Source: Lasiosphaeris hirsuta
Lineage: Eukaryota > Ascomycota > Sordariomycetes > Sordariales > Lasiosphaeriaceae
Assembly: GCA_030549175.1 (NCBI GenBank)
Contig: JAUKUA010000001.1
Span: 434,001 to 498,000, forward strand
Length of the DNA: 64,000 bases
Direction of reading: 5' to 3'
The notes under the pieces were generated by a model. The model saw only the letters and a program-made list of their open reading frames with translations. It was not told where the DNA came from and did no database searches. A program made the translations under genes and the position numbers. This document shows, in pieces, positions 1-13,173 of the stretch. The stretch's first letter is position 1, and the number at the start of each line of letters is the position of its first letter.

Positions 1-65
1 ATGGCCGGAGCCAGAGTTGTGAACAGGCAGCCGGGCATGGTCTCGGCTGACTGCGTGTTGACCAT
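1..65 (-). CDS. 5' tip of a gene running off the left edge
   Basis: On the minus strand an ATG at 65-63 in good context (cacaATGG) opens a frame that stays open to the window edge and encodes about 21 residues beginning MVNTQSAETMPGCLF. The 66-280 stretch upstream would be its leader and promoter. The fragment is too short to assign a family. It could be chance. Confidence 0.35.
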   Translation of the reverse strand, partial: MVNTQSAETMPGCLFTTLAPA

Positions 66-281
66 TGTGAATGTTGTTGTTGATCGATGTTGACAGATCA
101 AGTGGGTAGATGGATGATGGGGTTGTTCTTTGGCGAGTTAAGGTGTCTGAGATTTGTTGAGCAGAGGTTGGTGGTTTTGCAAGTCTGTGGTGTGTTGTGA
201 AGAGAAAGAGAAGAGCCAGCTTGGGAGGGAAAAGACTGCCATTTTATTTTGGCAATAGTACACAGTAGAAGGCTATTGTTC

Positions 282-351
282 CAGTGATGGCTTCACTCGT
301 GGCAGTGATGGCATTCACTCGTAGCAGTAATGGCATTCACTCGTGGCAGTG
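282..351. repeat. 22-bp tandem repeat, three copies
   Basis: Three near-identical 22-bp units (cagtgatggcattcactcg core) lie head to tail with a partial fourth. Nothing else in 66-820 supports a gene; the two short ORFs there overlap on opposite strands and resemble nothing. Confidence 0.7.
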
Positions 352-784
352 AATAGCGAACAACACCCCGAGATTGGATGAGTTTGTCTTGGTACAGAGT
401 TTTGGATGGAAAACGCTAATAACATCGTGAATGATGCTGCGAAACGGAAATGGTGAGCTGGATGACATAATGGTCTTGTGGGTTGAGTACATCGACATGA
501 GCTTGTTTTACGTGAAAATAGGTTTCAGGTCACACAAATCCGGTGCCAAGCCAACTGCGGCTAGAGCGCTCTGGATCTTGAACCCTCTTGAACAATACAA
601 AAAAACTCGAACCTGCGTGAGCCTCTCCATCTGAATAATTTCACAGTTTATAAAAAATTCATGAGATACCCAAAGCGATGCGTATTTCATGATGGGTATG
701 GCTCGAATGCGCCGATCAGATGCATTGTCAGAATTATCTCAGAGTGGGTCCAGAATGCGCCTGCCTGATTTAAAAGGGATCCCA

Positions 785-851
785 TTTAAAAACGAAAGCC
801 TGTCCCAGCTGACTGCCTGATTAAAAACGAAAGCGAAAGCCCTGTCCCAGC
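785..851. repeat. Short duplication over the GH31 stop codon
   Basis: About 25 bp (ttaaaaacgaaagc...ctgtcccagc) appears at 785-809 and again at 821-851. The second copy encodes the last residues and the stop of the GH31 gene; the first lies just downstream, so the duplication straddles the end of the ORF. Confidence 0.6.
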
Positions 852-3637
852 CCCCACGGCCCCTTCTTCGTCTGCTCACTGTCGCCCAAAACCGTCACGC
901 TCTCCACCACGACGTCGGTAGCGTAGCCAAAGGTGCCCGCTGCTTGGAAAGTCTTGCCATCCCAAGAAAACGAAATGTCCGACTTGGCACTCCCAACATC
1001 CAAGCTCTCGCCGTCGTCCAGGTACAGCCCCCCCTTCGCGGTCCCGTCGAGACCCGGGGCCACCACGATGGTAAAGTTCTGCGACCGCACCTCGGCCGTG
1101 GTGCTCGCCGACTGAGCCCGCAGCGGCACGATGCTCCCGCCGCGTATGTGCACCGGGATGTCGGTCCACGCCACGTTGTCGACCGTGACCTGGGCGCCCT
1201 GCGAGGCGACCTTCTCGCCCGTCCAAAAGTCGTAAAAGACGTCGTTTGGCAGGTAAAAGGTGACGCTCTGCGAGTCGGTGTCGACCACGGGCGACACGAT
1301 CAGCGCGTCGCCCCACAGCCACTGCGTCTGGATGCCAAACGTGTTGGCGTCCCGCGGGTACGCGAACCACAGCGGGCTGGCGATGGGCGTGCCCGTGGCG
1401 CTGGCCGCGTGCATGGCCGTGTACACATAATCGAGCAGCCGATAACGCGCATCGATGGCCTTCTTCGCCGCATCCCTCACGAGGCCCCAGCGGTAGAACT
1501 CCTGCGACGGCGCCGTGATGTCGGCGTGGTTGCGGTAGAAGGGCTGGAAGGCGCCGAGCGTGGCCCAGCGCGCGCACATCTTCTCCTCGGCGTCGCCGTT
1601 GAACCCGCACACGTCGGACCCGACCATGGGCATGGCGTGGATGGCGGCAAAGGCCAGCATCTGCGCGATGGACACGCGGTAGTCGTCCCACGTCGACGCG
1701 TTGTCGCCGAACCAGTGCGCCGCCTTGCGCCCGCTGCCCGCGAACGTCGACCGCGTCAGCACGAACGGCCGCTTGGTCGGCCGCGCGGCGAGCAGTGCGT
1801 CGTGTGTTGCTGCTGCCATCATGTGTCCGTAGAGGTTGTGCGTGTCGTACTGGTAGCTGCCGTCGGCGTTGGCGATGTTGGTGGCCAGCGTGCCGCCCCA
1901 GAGGTCGCCGTTGTGGTTGTTGATGCGGTACGGCGGGCTGAGGAGGTTGCGGTTCGGCAGGCCCTTCATGGGCCCCGGGGTCTGGCCCGGACCGTATCGG
2001 GACATCCAGTTGATGCTGTGGCGGGCGCGGCGGGGGGCCCCGGCTTTGGCTTGGCCAGAGCACTGGAGGTCGCACATGTTGGAGGCTTCGTCCATGTCGA
2101 CCCATAGGCCGTCCACGTCGATGCCTGTGCTCGTGTCGAAGAAGAGCTTGATCTCGCTCGTCCACCAGTCTTGCGCGCTCGGGGCGAACCAGTCGGGCCA
2201 AACAACCTCGCCTGCCCACTGGCGGCCGAGATAGGGCGAGCCGTCTGCGTTCTTGAGAAAGACGTCCTTCTCGGCACCGCGGTCGTAGGTTGCATAGCCG
2301 GCCTGGTGGTGGATTCCCGGGTCGAGAATGACAATGTAGTGCTGGCCGTTCTTGTGCAGCGAAGCCACCAGGTCTCGCACCTCGGCATGGGGGTACCGTT
2401 CGGGGGACGTTGTGAAATCCTCATGCCGGTCCATGTAGTCAATGTCGCCCCAGAGCGTCTCGAGCGGGATGCCGGCGGCCGAGTAGTTGGCCATGACCTG
2501 TTTGACGTGGCCTACGTCTCCCCACCCGTACTTGCACTGGTGGAAGCCAAAGATCCAGTAAGGCATCATGGCCGGCAGGCCCACCACCTCGGCGTACTGC
2601 TTGCTGACGCTTGCGGGCTCTGGCCCGGCGAGGAAGTAGAAGTCGAGGACGCCTCCAATGGTGGTGTACTGGAGGTATCGCTGCCCCGCCGAGTTCACAC
2701 CAAAGTTAATGTCCATGCCGCTGGCGCTCGCCAGAAACACGCCGTGTGTGCCCGAGAGGCGGTGGTCAAAGTAGACTGGGTGGCTTCCGTACAGATTCCG
2801 CCCCCTGGGGATATAGGGTGACTCTGCGTTCCAGAAGCTGCGCTCGTAGTTGGACGCGGCAAGCCGGAAGTCATCAGAGTGCTCTCCCAGCCCGTACAGG
2901 TTGGCATCTTGCGGCAGCGTTGTCTGGACCTGCACAAACTGGGACTCGAAGATGAGCGGCTCCGATGACGTGTCGAAGAGTGTCTCCCCGGTGCTGGCCC
3001 TCGTCACTTGGAACGAGAAGGGGCTCTTGGTGTAGGAAAACTTGAGTTCTGCGCTCGACGCCGTGACGTTTTGGGTGCGCGGGCGAGGGAGGACCTGCTC
3101 CTGCACCTGGTAGACGTTGTAGTCGGAGTCCCCGATCAGGACATGCAGACGTGAACCTGGACACGAAAATTCTTAGACTCTACTCTGTCGGACACGCAAT
3201 CAAAACTGGGTTGGGGCCGCACCGCTCTGGTACTCGACCAGCAGCCTGAGGTTGGTGATGTCCTTGTTGTAGAGGCTGCAGTTCCCAGCAAAAACAAGAT
3301 CGGCAACGAGATACGAGTCGCCCTGGGACACGTTGGTTGCTTCGTAGCCGGGGCACCTCACGTCGGTTGTCGGTGTGCGTTTGGCCAAGCTGCTGGTGAT
3401 GCAAATGGCCAGCAGCGAGGCGAGAAGGCCGAGGGAAACCATGACGGCGGCGAGGATGGCGATGAGACGACGACGATGACGGCTGAGCTGCGGCGCCGCC
3501 GGTTTAAAGAGCACTGAAGGCAATCTGCCAAGCATCAAATGATAGCATCGATTACCAGGCTCAGCAAGGTGATCCATTGATGGCGAACACGCTATTCGGC
3601 AACACAAGGTTTGCATCCCGGTAAGAGCATGGAGCAT
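821..3637 (-). CDS. Glycoside hydrolase family 31 alpha-glucosidase
   Basis: Two exons, 3637-3223 and 3156-821, joined across a 66-bp intron (3222-3157), give 916 residues, normal for fungal GH31. The join restores the family's N-terminal beta-sandwich run (VEYQSGS followed by RLHVLIGDSDYNVYQ). The catalytic nucleophile is D492 in WVDMDEASN and the acid/base is D623 in HWFGDNAS, so it should be an active retaining enzyme releasing glucose or xylose from alpha-linked sugars. A hydrophobic stretch near residues 56-80, preceded by RHRRR, is a signal anchor or an N-extended signal peptide. Later Met codons, including one just before that stretch, are alternative starts, so the N-terminus is uncertain. 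Likely secreted or wall/vacuole associated; exact substrate unknown. Confidence 0.93.
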
Positions 3638-4858
3638 GGTTTAAATGCCCGGCATTTTATGGGTCCTATCAAACCGTCGCATCTCCATCCCATCGACTAC
3701 GCAATGTCAACCAATGTCACCAATGTCACCGGTCCTGCTCGAGTTGTATCGTATCACACTCAGCATTCACAGGCCACGACAGAACGCTGGTACTTCAGGC
3801 TCACAGGGGACCGCGACGAGACCCGCGTCGCATTTGGGGGCCTTGGCTGAGTGCCTCACGCGCAGCGTCGTGACCCGTGACGATCGCTTTGCTCTACCCC
3901 AAATTCTCAGATGTGAGTGTGGTGGACGGCGGAGAAGAGAAGCGGTCAGGCTCGACCTGGCCGCTGGCATGACCATCGTCTCAGCGACTCAGCGGCCGGC
4001 CGCATGACCACCAACGGCCACGGCGACCAGTGTCTTACAATTTTGCCTGGGGAAGCACCACGACGTCGAATAATGGATTGCAGCAAAGTCGTGTAAGCCA
4101 ATGCGGTTTGCTCCAAAACCCACCAGCGCCCCCCTCCTCAATCGGCCATCCACGTGGCAGCCACTGCAAGTAACACCGAGTGTCTCAAATCCATCTTTGC
4201 ATCGGCGCTACCCCAGACTTTCACAGGCTTCTTCCAAAGTTGAAACCCAAGTGCCGTTGTGCTCACCCGAGCAACTCGACCTCAAATGGTCTCGAGTTCA
4301 TTGTCAGGAGGGCTTAATCCACTTTTGGACATTGCAGATCAAAAGTCACGGGCGAATCACCCGCGTCAAGTCAGGGACCCATTGTTTCGAGTCTTTGCTG
4401 CTGCCACTGCCATCTAAAAAGTCTTTTTCCAATAGCAGGAGAGAATCATGGTGGGGGCTGCTTTCCCATATCCAACCCTAACCCTTTTTGTAAAGGCATA
4501 ACTCAACAAGCCAGGTCATCTCGGCATCTTCTAATAATGATGATGATCTATTTACCTCGGGCGATATTGCCAACGGCTGCACAGCGCTGACGTCGGATAC
4601 GTCCGCATGTCCGAGGTCAACGTGTCCGAGAATAGGGCTCCGAGGCCGGCCGCTTGTGAACCTCAAGTGAGCTCGAAGTTTGCTGGTTGAGCCCCACGCC
4701 GTCGCTATTTGGTGGTTTACCGTCTTCCTCTTGATGTTGCGAAAAAAAAAAAAAACCAGAGTATCAACTGAAAGCAAGGGAGTCGGAGAGGGCAGAAGAT
4801 GGTAAAGGGAAATGTCATTTGCAATACATGATTCATACACCATTATATTCCCACCAAG
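3638..4858. other. Intergenic, upstream of GH31 and downstream of the permease
   Basis: No coding signal. A poly-A run lies at about 4741-4754. The part next to 3638 should carry the GH31 promoter; the part next to 4858 carries the permease 3' end. Confidence 0.5.
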
Positions 4859-6852
4859 TCAACATATGATCCTGTAGATCCTCTTCCATGTCGGCCACGA
4901 CTGCCTCTCCTCCTCTTCCCGAGCCTTGATTATCCCCAGCCGGCCAAAGTCTCTCCTCCCGGTATCAATATCCATCTCTTCCATCTTGACAAAGCCCGTC
5001 TTGAACCACAGCTTGTGAGCCAGGTAGAAAGCCAACACCACAGGTATCGCAGCACACTGCTTGAAGAACTCAGCCACACGATCGCCCGTATCCGGGTCGT
5101 TGCCCGAGTCCGTCGGGCTGGGCAGGATGGCCACCCAGACTTGGACGATCAAAATGAAAACATTAAGCAAGAAACCCACCCACGACCCCGCCACGCCACC
5201 CTGGGCGCGGAAGGCCATGTCGCTCAGCGAGCGGTTGTGGTAGTCCCACGCCTTGCGCAGCCGGATGTGCGAGACACAGATGCTCGCCCAAGTAAAGATG
5301 GTGCTGAGCCCGCTGATGGCGAGTAACCAATCAAAGATCTTGTACTCTACGTCACCGCTGGCGTTGGACAGGAACGCGAGGAGGCCGACGGCCGAGGTGG
5401 CGACGATGGCGACGAGCGGCCGGCCGGTGCGGTCGACATAGGCCAGAATCTGGGGTGCCTGCCCTTGGTCGGCGAGCGCCGCGAGCGTGCGCGACGAGCC
5501 AAAGACGGCCGAGTTGCCGACACTGATGACCGACACGAGGATGACGCCGTTCATGACGCTGGGGAGGATGGTGTCGCCCGCGCTCTCAATGGCGATGACG
5601 AACGGGCTCGCGTGCGCATCGGCCCCGTTTTGCGCCCCGAGAAGGCGCGGGTCGTCGTAGCGCACCAGCAGACCGACCAAGGTCAGGGCCACAATGTAGA
5701 ACAGGCTGATGCGCCAGAATACTTGCTTGATTGCCGTTGGTAGAGACTTCCGCGGATTGGCCGTTTCGGCTGCTGCCAGGCCAACGAGCTCCGTGCCGGC
5801 GAAAGCGAAGGCGGCGGTGACAAGAACGCTGGAGAAGCCTCTGAACCCGTTGTGAAAGGCCCCCGGATCGTACCAGTACTTGCCCCCGATATAACCCCCT
5901 GTCGGGGTGCCTCCAATGTTGATTACGATGCCGAGAAGGCTTGGGCTTGTCAGCTTGTACGGTGAAGCAGAAGGGAGCGATCTGGCACTCACATGAAGCC
6001 TATGACGGCAGTCACTTTGAGAATTGCAAAAACAAACTCAGCCTCGGCATATCCTTTGACGCCGAACAGGTTGATGATTACGATTATGGCGAGGAAGAGG
6101 GTGATGAAGATGGACTGGTCCAGGTCCGGGTTCCAGTACCGGATAGTGTAGGCCCCCGCTATGATTTCGAGGGGCAGGACGACAATCCACTGCAGAGCAT
6201 AACTCCGCGTCGTTGTTAGCTGCGCAGACAGGGAGGAGGAGGGCGGGAGAACTTACTTCCAGCCCATAGCAAAGCCCCATGAAGGATCCAGAAACCTGGT
6301 GGAAAAGGCAGAGAAGGATCCAGCCACGGGGAACACGACAGCAAGCTCACCGAGAGCCTGGACGGTGAAGTACAACATGACACCGACGAAGAGGTATGCC
6401 AGTAACACTGAAGCCGGGCCGCCCATGCTGAGGGCCTTACCCGAAGCAACAAACAGACCGGTTCCAATGGACCCACCAATGGCAATCATCTGGAGATGGC
6501 GACCTTTAAGCTCGCGCGACAGCAGGGAGCTCGCCGTTTGCTTGTTGGCGTTCCGGATGTCGTAGTAGCGGCCCCCATGGTGATCGCGCGCGGCGTGGTG
6601 GACGGCTGGGGCATCAAAGTCATTCTCAGCGACCGGGGCCGTGTCAGGCTGGTAGCCATTGATATCGTTGGTGCTGCCGACACTCTCACGACGGAACGAG
6701 TCGACAAAGCGGTCGACGGTACCCCGGACTCCTGGCCGGAGGCTTTTGAGGTTTTCGGCGCGACTGGGCCCACGCACGATGAAGGTGCTCCCCTCGGCCA
6801 GACTCCGACTGATGCGCAGCTCATTCAGCTCTAAATCGCGGTCGAGCGTCAT
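4859..6852 (-). CDS. Amino-acid permease, AAT/YAT family
   Basis: Three exons, 6852-6257, 6202-5993 and 5939-4859, separated by 54- and 53-bp introns with GTAAGT and GTGAGT donors, give 628 residues. The product is a plasma-membrane proton/amino-acid symporter of the APC superfamily. The first transmembrane helix carries the family signature (RHLQMIAIGGSIGTGLFV), helix 3 has EIIAGAYTIRYWN, and the C-terminal tail has the IDTGRRD motif of the Gap1-like group. The soluble N-terminus of about 115 residues is Arg/Ser-rich and could hold ubiquitination or phosphorylation sites, inferred from yeast relatives. Substrate range cannot be read from sequence. No defects seen. Confidence 0.95.
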
Positions 6853-7154
6853 TGTAGGTGACTCGTTGAACGAGGGGGATCCAGTTTATCATGAGTTTTA
6901 GGTCTCGGATCTAGTTCTGGATGTGGTTAAATTTTTTGAGACAAGTAACGTCGGTGCGATGTCGTCAAGATTGCCCAATCTGGCTGACCTGAGGCGGGGC
7001 CGTCTCACTCTTGTTGACGACAGCAGCGGAAATGTGATGATTTAGCAGTAGGCTGGCGAAGTCGGGAGATCGGGCCTCGAGCAAGTGTAAAGCCAGGGGC
7101 GGTCGCCGGCTGACTCGGGAGGAAGTATGTATGTATGGGGGCATAGGAGGTTTT

Positions 7155-7171
7155 GGGGGGGGGGGGGGGGG
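7155..7171. repeat. Poly-G tract, 17 bp
   Basis: An uninterrupted run of 17 G in the region upstream of the permease gene. Length is likely variable between strains and may be mis-sized in assembly. Confidence 0.85.
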
Positions 7172-7262
7172 AAGTCTAAGCTTGAGCTGACAGAGATGGT
7201 GGTTGCGGGTTGCAATATACGTCGCCGACTAGAAATGATTGTAATAGACTGATAATCGTGGG

Positions 7263-7319
7263 GTTGCTTGGGATATGCTTGGGATGCTTGGGATGCTTGG
7301 GATGCTTGGGATGCTTGGT
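7263..7319. repeat. 9-bp tandem repeat (gatgcttgg)
   Basis: About five head-to-tail copies of gatgcttgg within the upstream region of the permease. Both strands can be read as short repetitive peptides, but neither looks like a gene. Confidence 0.8.
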
Positions 7320-10300
7320 CGTGCTGCCGTCTGTTCCCGCTGTTCCCGCTTGGGCCTGCCCCGCGTTGGGGTCTGGGCATGAACCAAAATGGACCAAAAT
7401 GAGGAACTGGAAATATCAGTCCCGCCAGCGGAACCGAGTCGGGGCTGGGGTCGCACGGATGCTACAGCACTGCGTGCAGCTGCTGTGGCAGATGGCCTGT
7501 GTTTACCGCCGTATGTGCGTCTCGAAAATCGTGAGCAAAAGGGGGGTGGTCGGTGTGTTGGTGTCTCTCTGGGCGGGGGTAAACCCACATTAGACGATAA
7601 GGGCAAAAAATGGGAGATGAAGCGAAGGTGGAAGAGGAAAAAATCCAGGGCGCCACATCCCAAATCGCGATAATCGCCCCCTGGCCACGCGGTAAGCTGG
7701 GGCTCGGCTGGGCGGAAACAGGGGACACGATTGGAGATATTGGAGGCGGTGCCCCACACTTTGCACTCTTGCCCTTGCCCTGTCTGCACACCCTCCTCGG
7801 CCAACCACAGCGGTCGCGGTGTTTTAGATCGTTGGGGGCCTAGCGTCCTTCTAGAAGGGAATGCGTGTTTTTCTAGTGCGACCTGGCGCTGCGAGGGCCA
7901 GACTCCGGAGACGTTCCAGGGGCGACATGATTTCAGTGGCGCACAATGGTCCCCGGGCAGTCATAAGTTATGGCTGGCTGGCCGCACGAACTCGGAGGCG
8001 GCATCCATGGAGGGAGATTTGCATGATATCCGTCGGTCTTGGAGCTTCGGAGGCGCACTCTGTCACAGGTCACCGACACCCAAACCCACTAAGACCGTCG
8101 CAGCATACCGAGGGCCGCGGAACACCAACCTGCGCCGCGCACCGCGCACCGCGCACAGTCCAGAATAAAGATGTTGCTGCATGCGCCTAAGATAGCACTT
8201 GGGGGGGGGGAGTAGGTGGCAGCATAGCAGCGCGGCACGTCAGCATCGCAGTATTTGCATCCATCACGGCCGCGGGATGGATCCATGACAGACGACAGCA
8301 GATGCCACACAGCTCGCCAACTTCCAGCTTCATGTTGTCATGTCGGTGCGCACCTTCCATCTTGAAGCGTGTGTGGCCTGCGCAGCGAGATCCCTCGCGC
8401 CCCCCATCCTTGCAGTTTTAGCCGTCACGATAACATGATAACATCCCCTGGTGGCGATAGCACCGATGATAGATGTCGCCGACAACAGTCGTTCGGAACC
8501 CTCTCCTCAAATTGCCACGAGACTGCGGAGGTGGCAGCTCTAGCTCAATCATGTCTCATCAGGTACGCTAGCGTGGTGCTACTAAGCAGGAGTGCTACAG
8601 TACAGCAACGATAGCATCCTAACAATCAAGCAACCATACCTGATCACGTAACCCGAATAACAGACGCAAATATGAACCAGCCAGGATATGTCTAACTTTT
8701 TCCGATATCTGAATCCACACTACCGTCGGCCCCAGTCTCCCGCCTCTGGACTCCTAATCACGATGCAGGGGCAGCCTGCGACCAGACCTGAGATGTACTA
8801 ACACCGTCTCTAGCGTCGAGATAAGATGGATGGCTAACCTGGATTTACACCTCCATGTCCGTGATGCACCCCGTCCCCTCACTTTTAGCCCTCTGCTTCA
8901 AGAATTCCGCCGTTACAATCAAGCCGATCAGCACTAGCTATACAAGCCAGACACGTGCCGAGGAAGAGATGTAGTAGCCCAGGTAAACATGCATTGTCAA
9001 GACCCCAGTCAAAATGGTTGATGGTCAGTTGTTATCCCCAACATTGTCAGGAGTTACACCTTCCTCGGTACCGATGCTAATGGTAATGTCACTGCCGGTG
9101 CTACATAGATATGCTGATACCCCAGACGGTGATATTGCGGCATGAAGTCTACTCCACTGACCTCGACATTACAACGGCTACTATCGGCCACCTTTGCTGC
9201 TTCGAGGTTGCAGCTTGCAGCCATGCCTAAGAGAGACAGACTAGTACTATCACAGATGCCCAATGTACCCCTGACACCCTCTCAGGACCTGAAGCAAGAA
9301 GTCGCAGCACTGCCTCGGCATTCACCTCGAGACCCCTAGGCGCAGCGTTCAAGGCGCTTAGATCTCTTCGATGTCTAAGCGAGCGAGGTTATCAAGACTG
9401 CAGCTCGGCCCACGGCTGCAGGCCAGACAATGTCGATACCTTGGTCCGAGGAGCTAATCAGTGACAGGCAAGGCAAACCTGCATGCATGAACATTGAGAA
9501 CATGAACTCTAAAACTGAACTCGTTGAAAAACATGACCAAGAAGGGTAGACTTTCTTGACGGGACGCTGTGGATGGAAATAGACGAAAATATACGTGGGT
9601 ATTATAGCCACCCCCCCGGACAGTGGAATGGATTGGATTAGCTGTATCGTAGAAGCTCTCCCTTGAGCCAGTCGTGAACGCCTGCAGAGTGTGCAAAGTG
9701 TACCCAGCAGCGGTCTGCGAGGCATTTGATATTCACCTTCCTCATCCATACGTGTAAGGCTGCATTCTCAAAGGAGGCACCTCACTCGGTGCCACTTGAT
9801 GCCTGTGCTTGCTGTCCAATAGTGGAGAAGGAGTGGAGATTCCTAACGTTCAACTGACGCGTTCCAGATTAAAATGCCCGTCAGACGGAATCCTTGGAGA
9901 CCCTTTCCGACTCGACATTCAGAAATGTTGGTTTTTTTTGGAGGTTTCGAAAAGAAAAGCAGCCTCTCACTTTTGTTGCCCTCTTGTTATGTCCCCGCCG
10001 CACACCACCGACGATGACACTCGCCCATCCAGACCGCATGTTCACATCGCCGCAACGCGAGGGGCTCGAGCGCAATCCGTGTCAACGATGCAGACGCCCA
10101 AAACAACAAGACGTATTTCGATTGGATACAATGGTCTGCGTCTGGCAGAGGTGTGGTCGAGTGTGGGCAAGTTGGTCAAGGCCACGTCTGGGGGAGCAAC
10201 GTGGTCAAGATACACAAGCACGACGCAAGCGAGAAGCTGGGGTGCTTCTGATGTCAGGCCAGTCTCCTTCTGCCCGTGGCGCAGGAAGGAATGGCTCTAA

Positions 10301-11780
10301 CCCGTCGCTCGGTGGTTTTGTCCTGGCCCGTTCCCTCTTTTGACAACTGCGAGCTGCAACCCCCCCCCCCCCCCTTCCCCCCCCCACTACGGGTGCATGT
10401 GAGAAGCACAGGTGAAGCAGTGTTGACAGGGGACGAAAGAAGGCAAAATTGGCCAGTTGAAGGGGGCAAGGGGGGTAGAGAAAGGGCAGAGAAATGCTCT
10501 ACCCCCCCGCCTGTGGATTTTTCCCTTTCGCAAATGCGTCTAACCGTAACGCGTAACGGCGAATCCCTGCTTGAGAGCAATGACGGCCTGCGATTTGGCC
10601 ATTAGGCCATCCTACCATACCATCCGTCCCGCTATAATCCTCCGCGTTGCCAATTCGAACCCCGACACGTTCTAAGGAGTCCACGAAAACATGACCGCAG
10701 TCGAGCCGCTTCCCGTCCCCAAACTAGATACAAGCTATTGCTATTCCGGGTCGATTTACTGAGGTGGGAAAGTCGCCACGGCGTGTCCCGGATGCAGTTC
10801 CCGACATACGAGAGCTCCCATTTGATTCGGCCCTTATTCGCGGGGTGGAAACACTAGCATCAACTCACCTATTCACTGCGCATCAGCAGGTACCTTACCT
10901 GAGAGGTATGAGCGAGAGTGGCTCTCGTCTGACATTGATCCAGTGATAGTGCACCCTACCTGCGACTTGCCAGACTACAACGATACAAAAAACCAGGCTG
11001 CTCTGGCCACCGCGAAACAGTTTCGAAAATCACACCCCCCTTCGCGCGCTGTCTCCTTTGGCCGTGGTAATTTGGACAGTGGGCCGTGCTGAGTGAGGAT
11101 CGGTGGGATGCATAATCGCACGCGTTCCCGGTTGACACACACACGACAAACCCCCGTCTTTCCAGCGGCCAATGATGGACAGCAAATCTGCGCCCGCGCC
11201 GCTGCACAGAAGCTCTGGAAGCCCCCATCGGGAAATAGGCGATCGGTGCCATATCCGTCCTAATGCGAGATAGGCAGCTTGGGGAGGAGGAAAATGGCGC
11301 AAGAAGAGCCACAATTGCCACCCCCATGCCCATGGCGGCCACAGCAGCCCTCGCGCCACCTCGACACCGACCCCTGAGTAGTTAGCTCGGCCAGGGGAAC
11401 GGCATGATCTTGGCATAAATCGAGACATTGTTGAGTGGGATAGTTTTATACTCGGATTAGAAGAAATAACCCCTGTGGCCAATCATGGCGGACTCGGCAC
11501 CCTTATCCGTTCTGATGGCGCGCTCCATGGTATGCTAGCGCCGGTGGTCTGGTCCTCGACATACTGACCTGTCACTCTTTGGCAACTCCGTCCGTCTTGG
11601 TCTGGGCTCTATCCCGTCAAGACATATTCCACTCCACGCCGCCGGTGATGCCGAGGTGCTCTGGCGCACACAGCCCGCCCGGTGTCTGACAGGACACACA
11701 ACTTTCGGATCTGCTCCAAAACCAGTCTGTTCCTGTCTCGTCCTCCCAGTTCCACAAGCCGTCTGGCCACCCATGAAATC
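7320..11780. other. Long non-coding stretch
   Basis: No ORF here resembles a protein; those present overlap on opposite strands and lack domain-like composition. It holds a poly-G tract near 8201-8210 and a poly-C tract at 10360-10386. It is probably the promoter and intergenic space of the permease and the downstream receptor gene, perhaps with old degraded repeats. No tRNA fold was noticed. Confidence 0.5.
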
Positions 11781-13173
11781 ATGACGCTGTACTCATCACC
11801 GCCACTGGCTCGGCCATTCAGCGATGACAAGCCCACGGTGCTGGTGTCGTGGTGGATGGCCAGCTTCTGTACCGTCATCATCACGCTCCGCATTGCCGGT
11901 CGCTATATCCGTGTCGAGAAGCTCTTTGTGGAGGACAAGATTGCCGCCTTGGCCCTGATTCCCATGTTTTTGCGCATGGCGTTTGTGCATGTTGTTTTGC
12001 TGTTCGGGACAAACAATGTTTTAGTCGAGGACGACGGCTTGCGGCTGTCGGTCGAGGAGATCCGCCGCCGTAAGATCGGCAGCAGTCTGGTTCTAGTCAC
12101 TCGGCTGCTCCATCCGGCGACGTAAGTTCATGCCTTTGCTCCAACGCCTCCCTGCAAGTTGCTGACCTTCTGGCCGTAGAGTATGGATCCTCAAGGCCGT
12201 GACACTAGAGTTTTTTGGACGTCTTGTAATGGGCCAGAAAAAGTACAAGATGACATTCTGGTCTATGCGTGCCATCTTTTTCGCAACCTTTGGCGCTGTT
12301 ATCGTCAGCGACCTGGCCGAGTGCCGGCCCTTTAGCGACTACTGGACCGTATTTCCGGACCCGGGCGGGCAGTGCCGTCAGGGCTACGCGACCTTTGTCA
12401 CCACGGCCGTCGGCAGCATCCTGACCGACGTCCTCCTCGTCGTCTTCCCGGTGCCCATCATCGCCTCAATCCAGCTCTCGCTCGGCCGCAAGGTCGTTCT
12501 CATGCTCCTCTTCTGCCTCGGCCTCCTCAACGTCATCATCACGGCCTATCGCATCCCCCAGGTCCTGGGCGAGCACGGGTACCAGGGCACGCGCTCCATG
12601 TGGGCGTCGGTCGAGATTCTCATCGCCACAGGCGTCGCCAACGCCCTGGCCCTCGGCTCCTTTGTGCGCGACACGGGCGCCAAGAAGGCCAAGTTCAAAC
12701 AACACGACCCCCACGACGGCTCCATCCCGACCCAGCGCGGCCAGCGCGGCCAGAGCGACCTGGAACGGGGCCGGGCCAAGATCAACTCGATGATCTCGGA
12801 GCGCGACACGTCGGCCGAGTCGTCAGTGTCTTCGCCGCTAAGCAGCAGCAGCGCGCGAGACGCCGCCGTCCTCAACCGCACCGCCAGCCGGGACTCGCTG
12901 ATCCCGCGGAGCCAGCTCTCCACGTACTACCACGGCGACGGCGCAAACCACTCCAGCGGGGTCGTCAAGACGACGACGATCCGCGTCACCATCACCGATC
13001 CCGTGCCCGGGAGAGACTCTACTAGTGATGAGCCCCGCGCCGGGACGCCGCGCATGGTCATGACGCCCGTGGTGCGGAGCAAGTCGGCCAGTGGGACCGG
13101 GGTCGGGCGCGGGTCGACCGTTGTCCTGCAGGAGATGAGGCCGATGCCGGCTCGGAATGTCAGTCCCTTTTAA
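11781..13173 (+). CDS. Pth11-like/fungal rhodopsin-domain integral membrane protein
   Basis: Exons 11781-12121 and 12180-13173, joined across a 58-bp intron (GTAAGT...CCGTAG), give 444 residues. The N-terminal ~280 residues form several transmembrane helices with the layout of the fungal rhodopsin-domain family (PF20684): a charged GRYIRVEKLFVEDK loop after the first helix, VWILKAVTLEFFGRL, a CRPF...C pair of extracellular cysteines, and TDVLLVVFPVPII. The last ~150 residues are a hydrophilic Ser/Arg-rich tail expected to be cytoplasmic. Pth11 relatives are seven-helix receptors for surface or nutrient cues; others in the family have unknown roles. The ligand is unknown and no CFEM cysteine domain is present. 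Confidence 0.88.

Noticed and set aside
944..2107. 387-codon plus-strand ORF
   Set aside because: Antisense to the GH31 gene, Arg/Val/Gly-rich from GC-rich codons; no domain.
876..2219. 447-codon second minus frame
   Set aside because: Out-of-frame reading of the GH31 exon; Arg-rich and domain-free.
7225..7800. Repeat-rich ORFs on both strands near the 9-bp repeat
   Set aside because: They arise from the tandem repeat and GC skew; composition is not protein-like.
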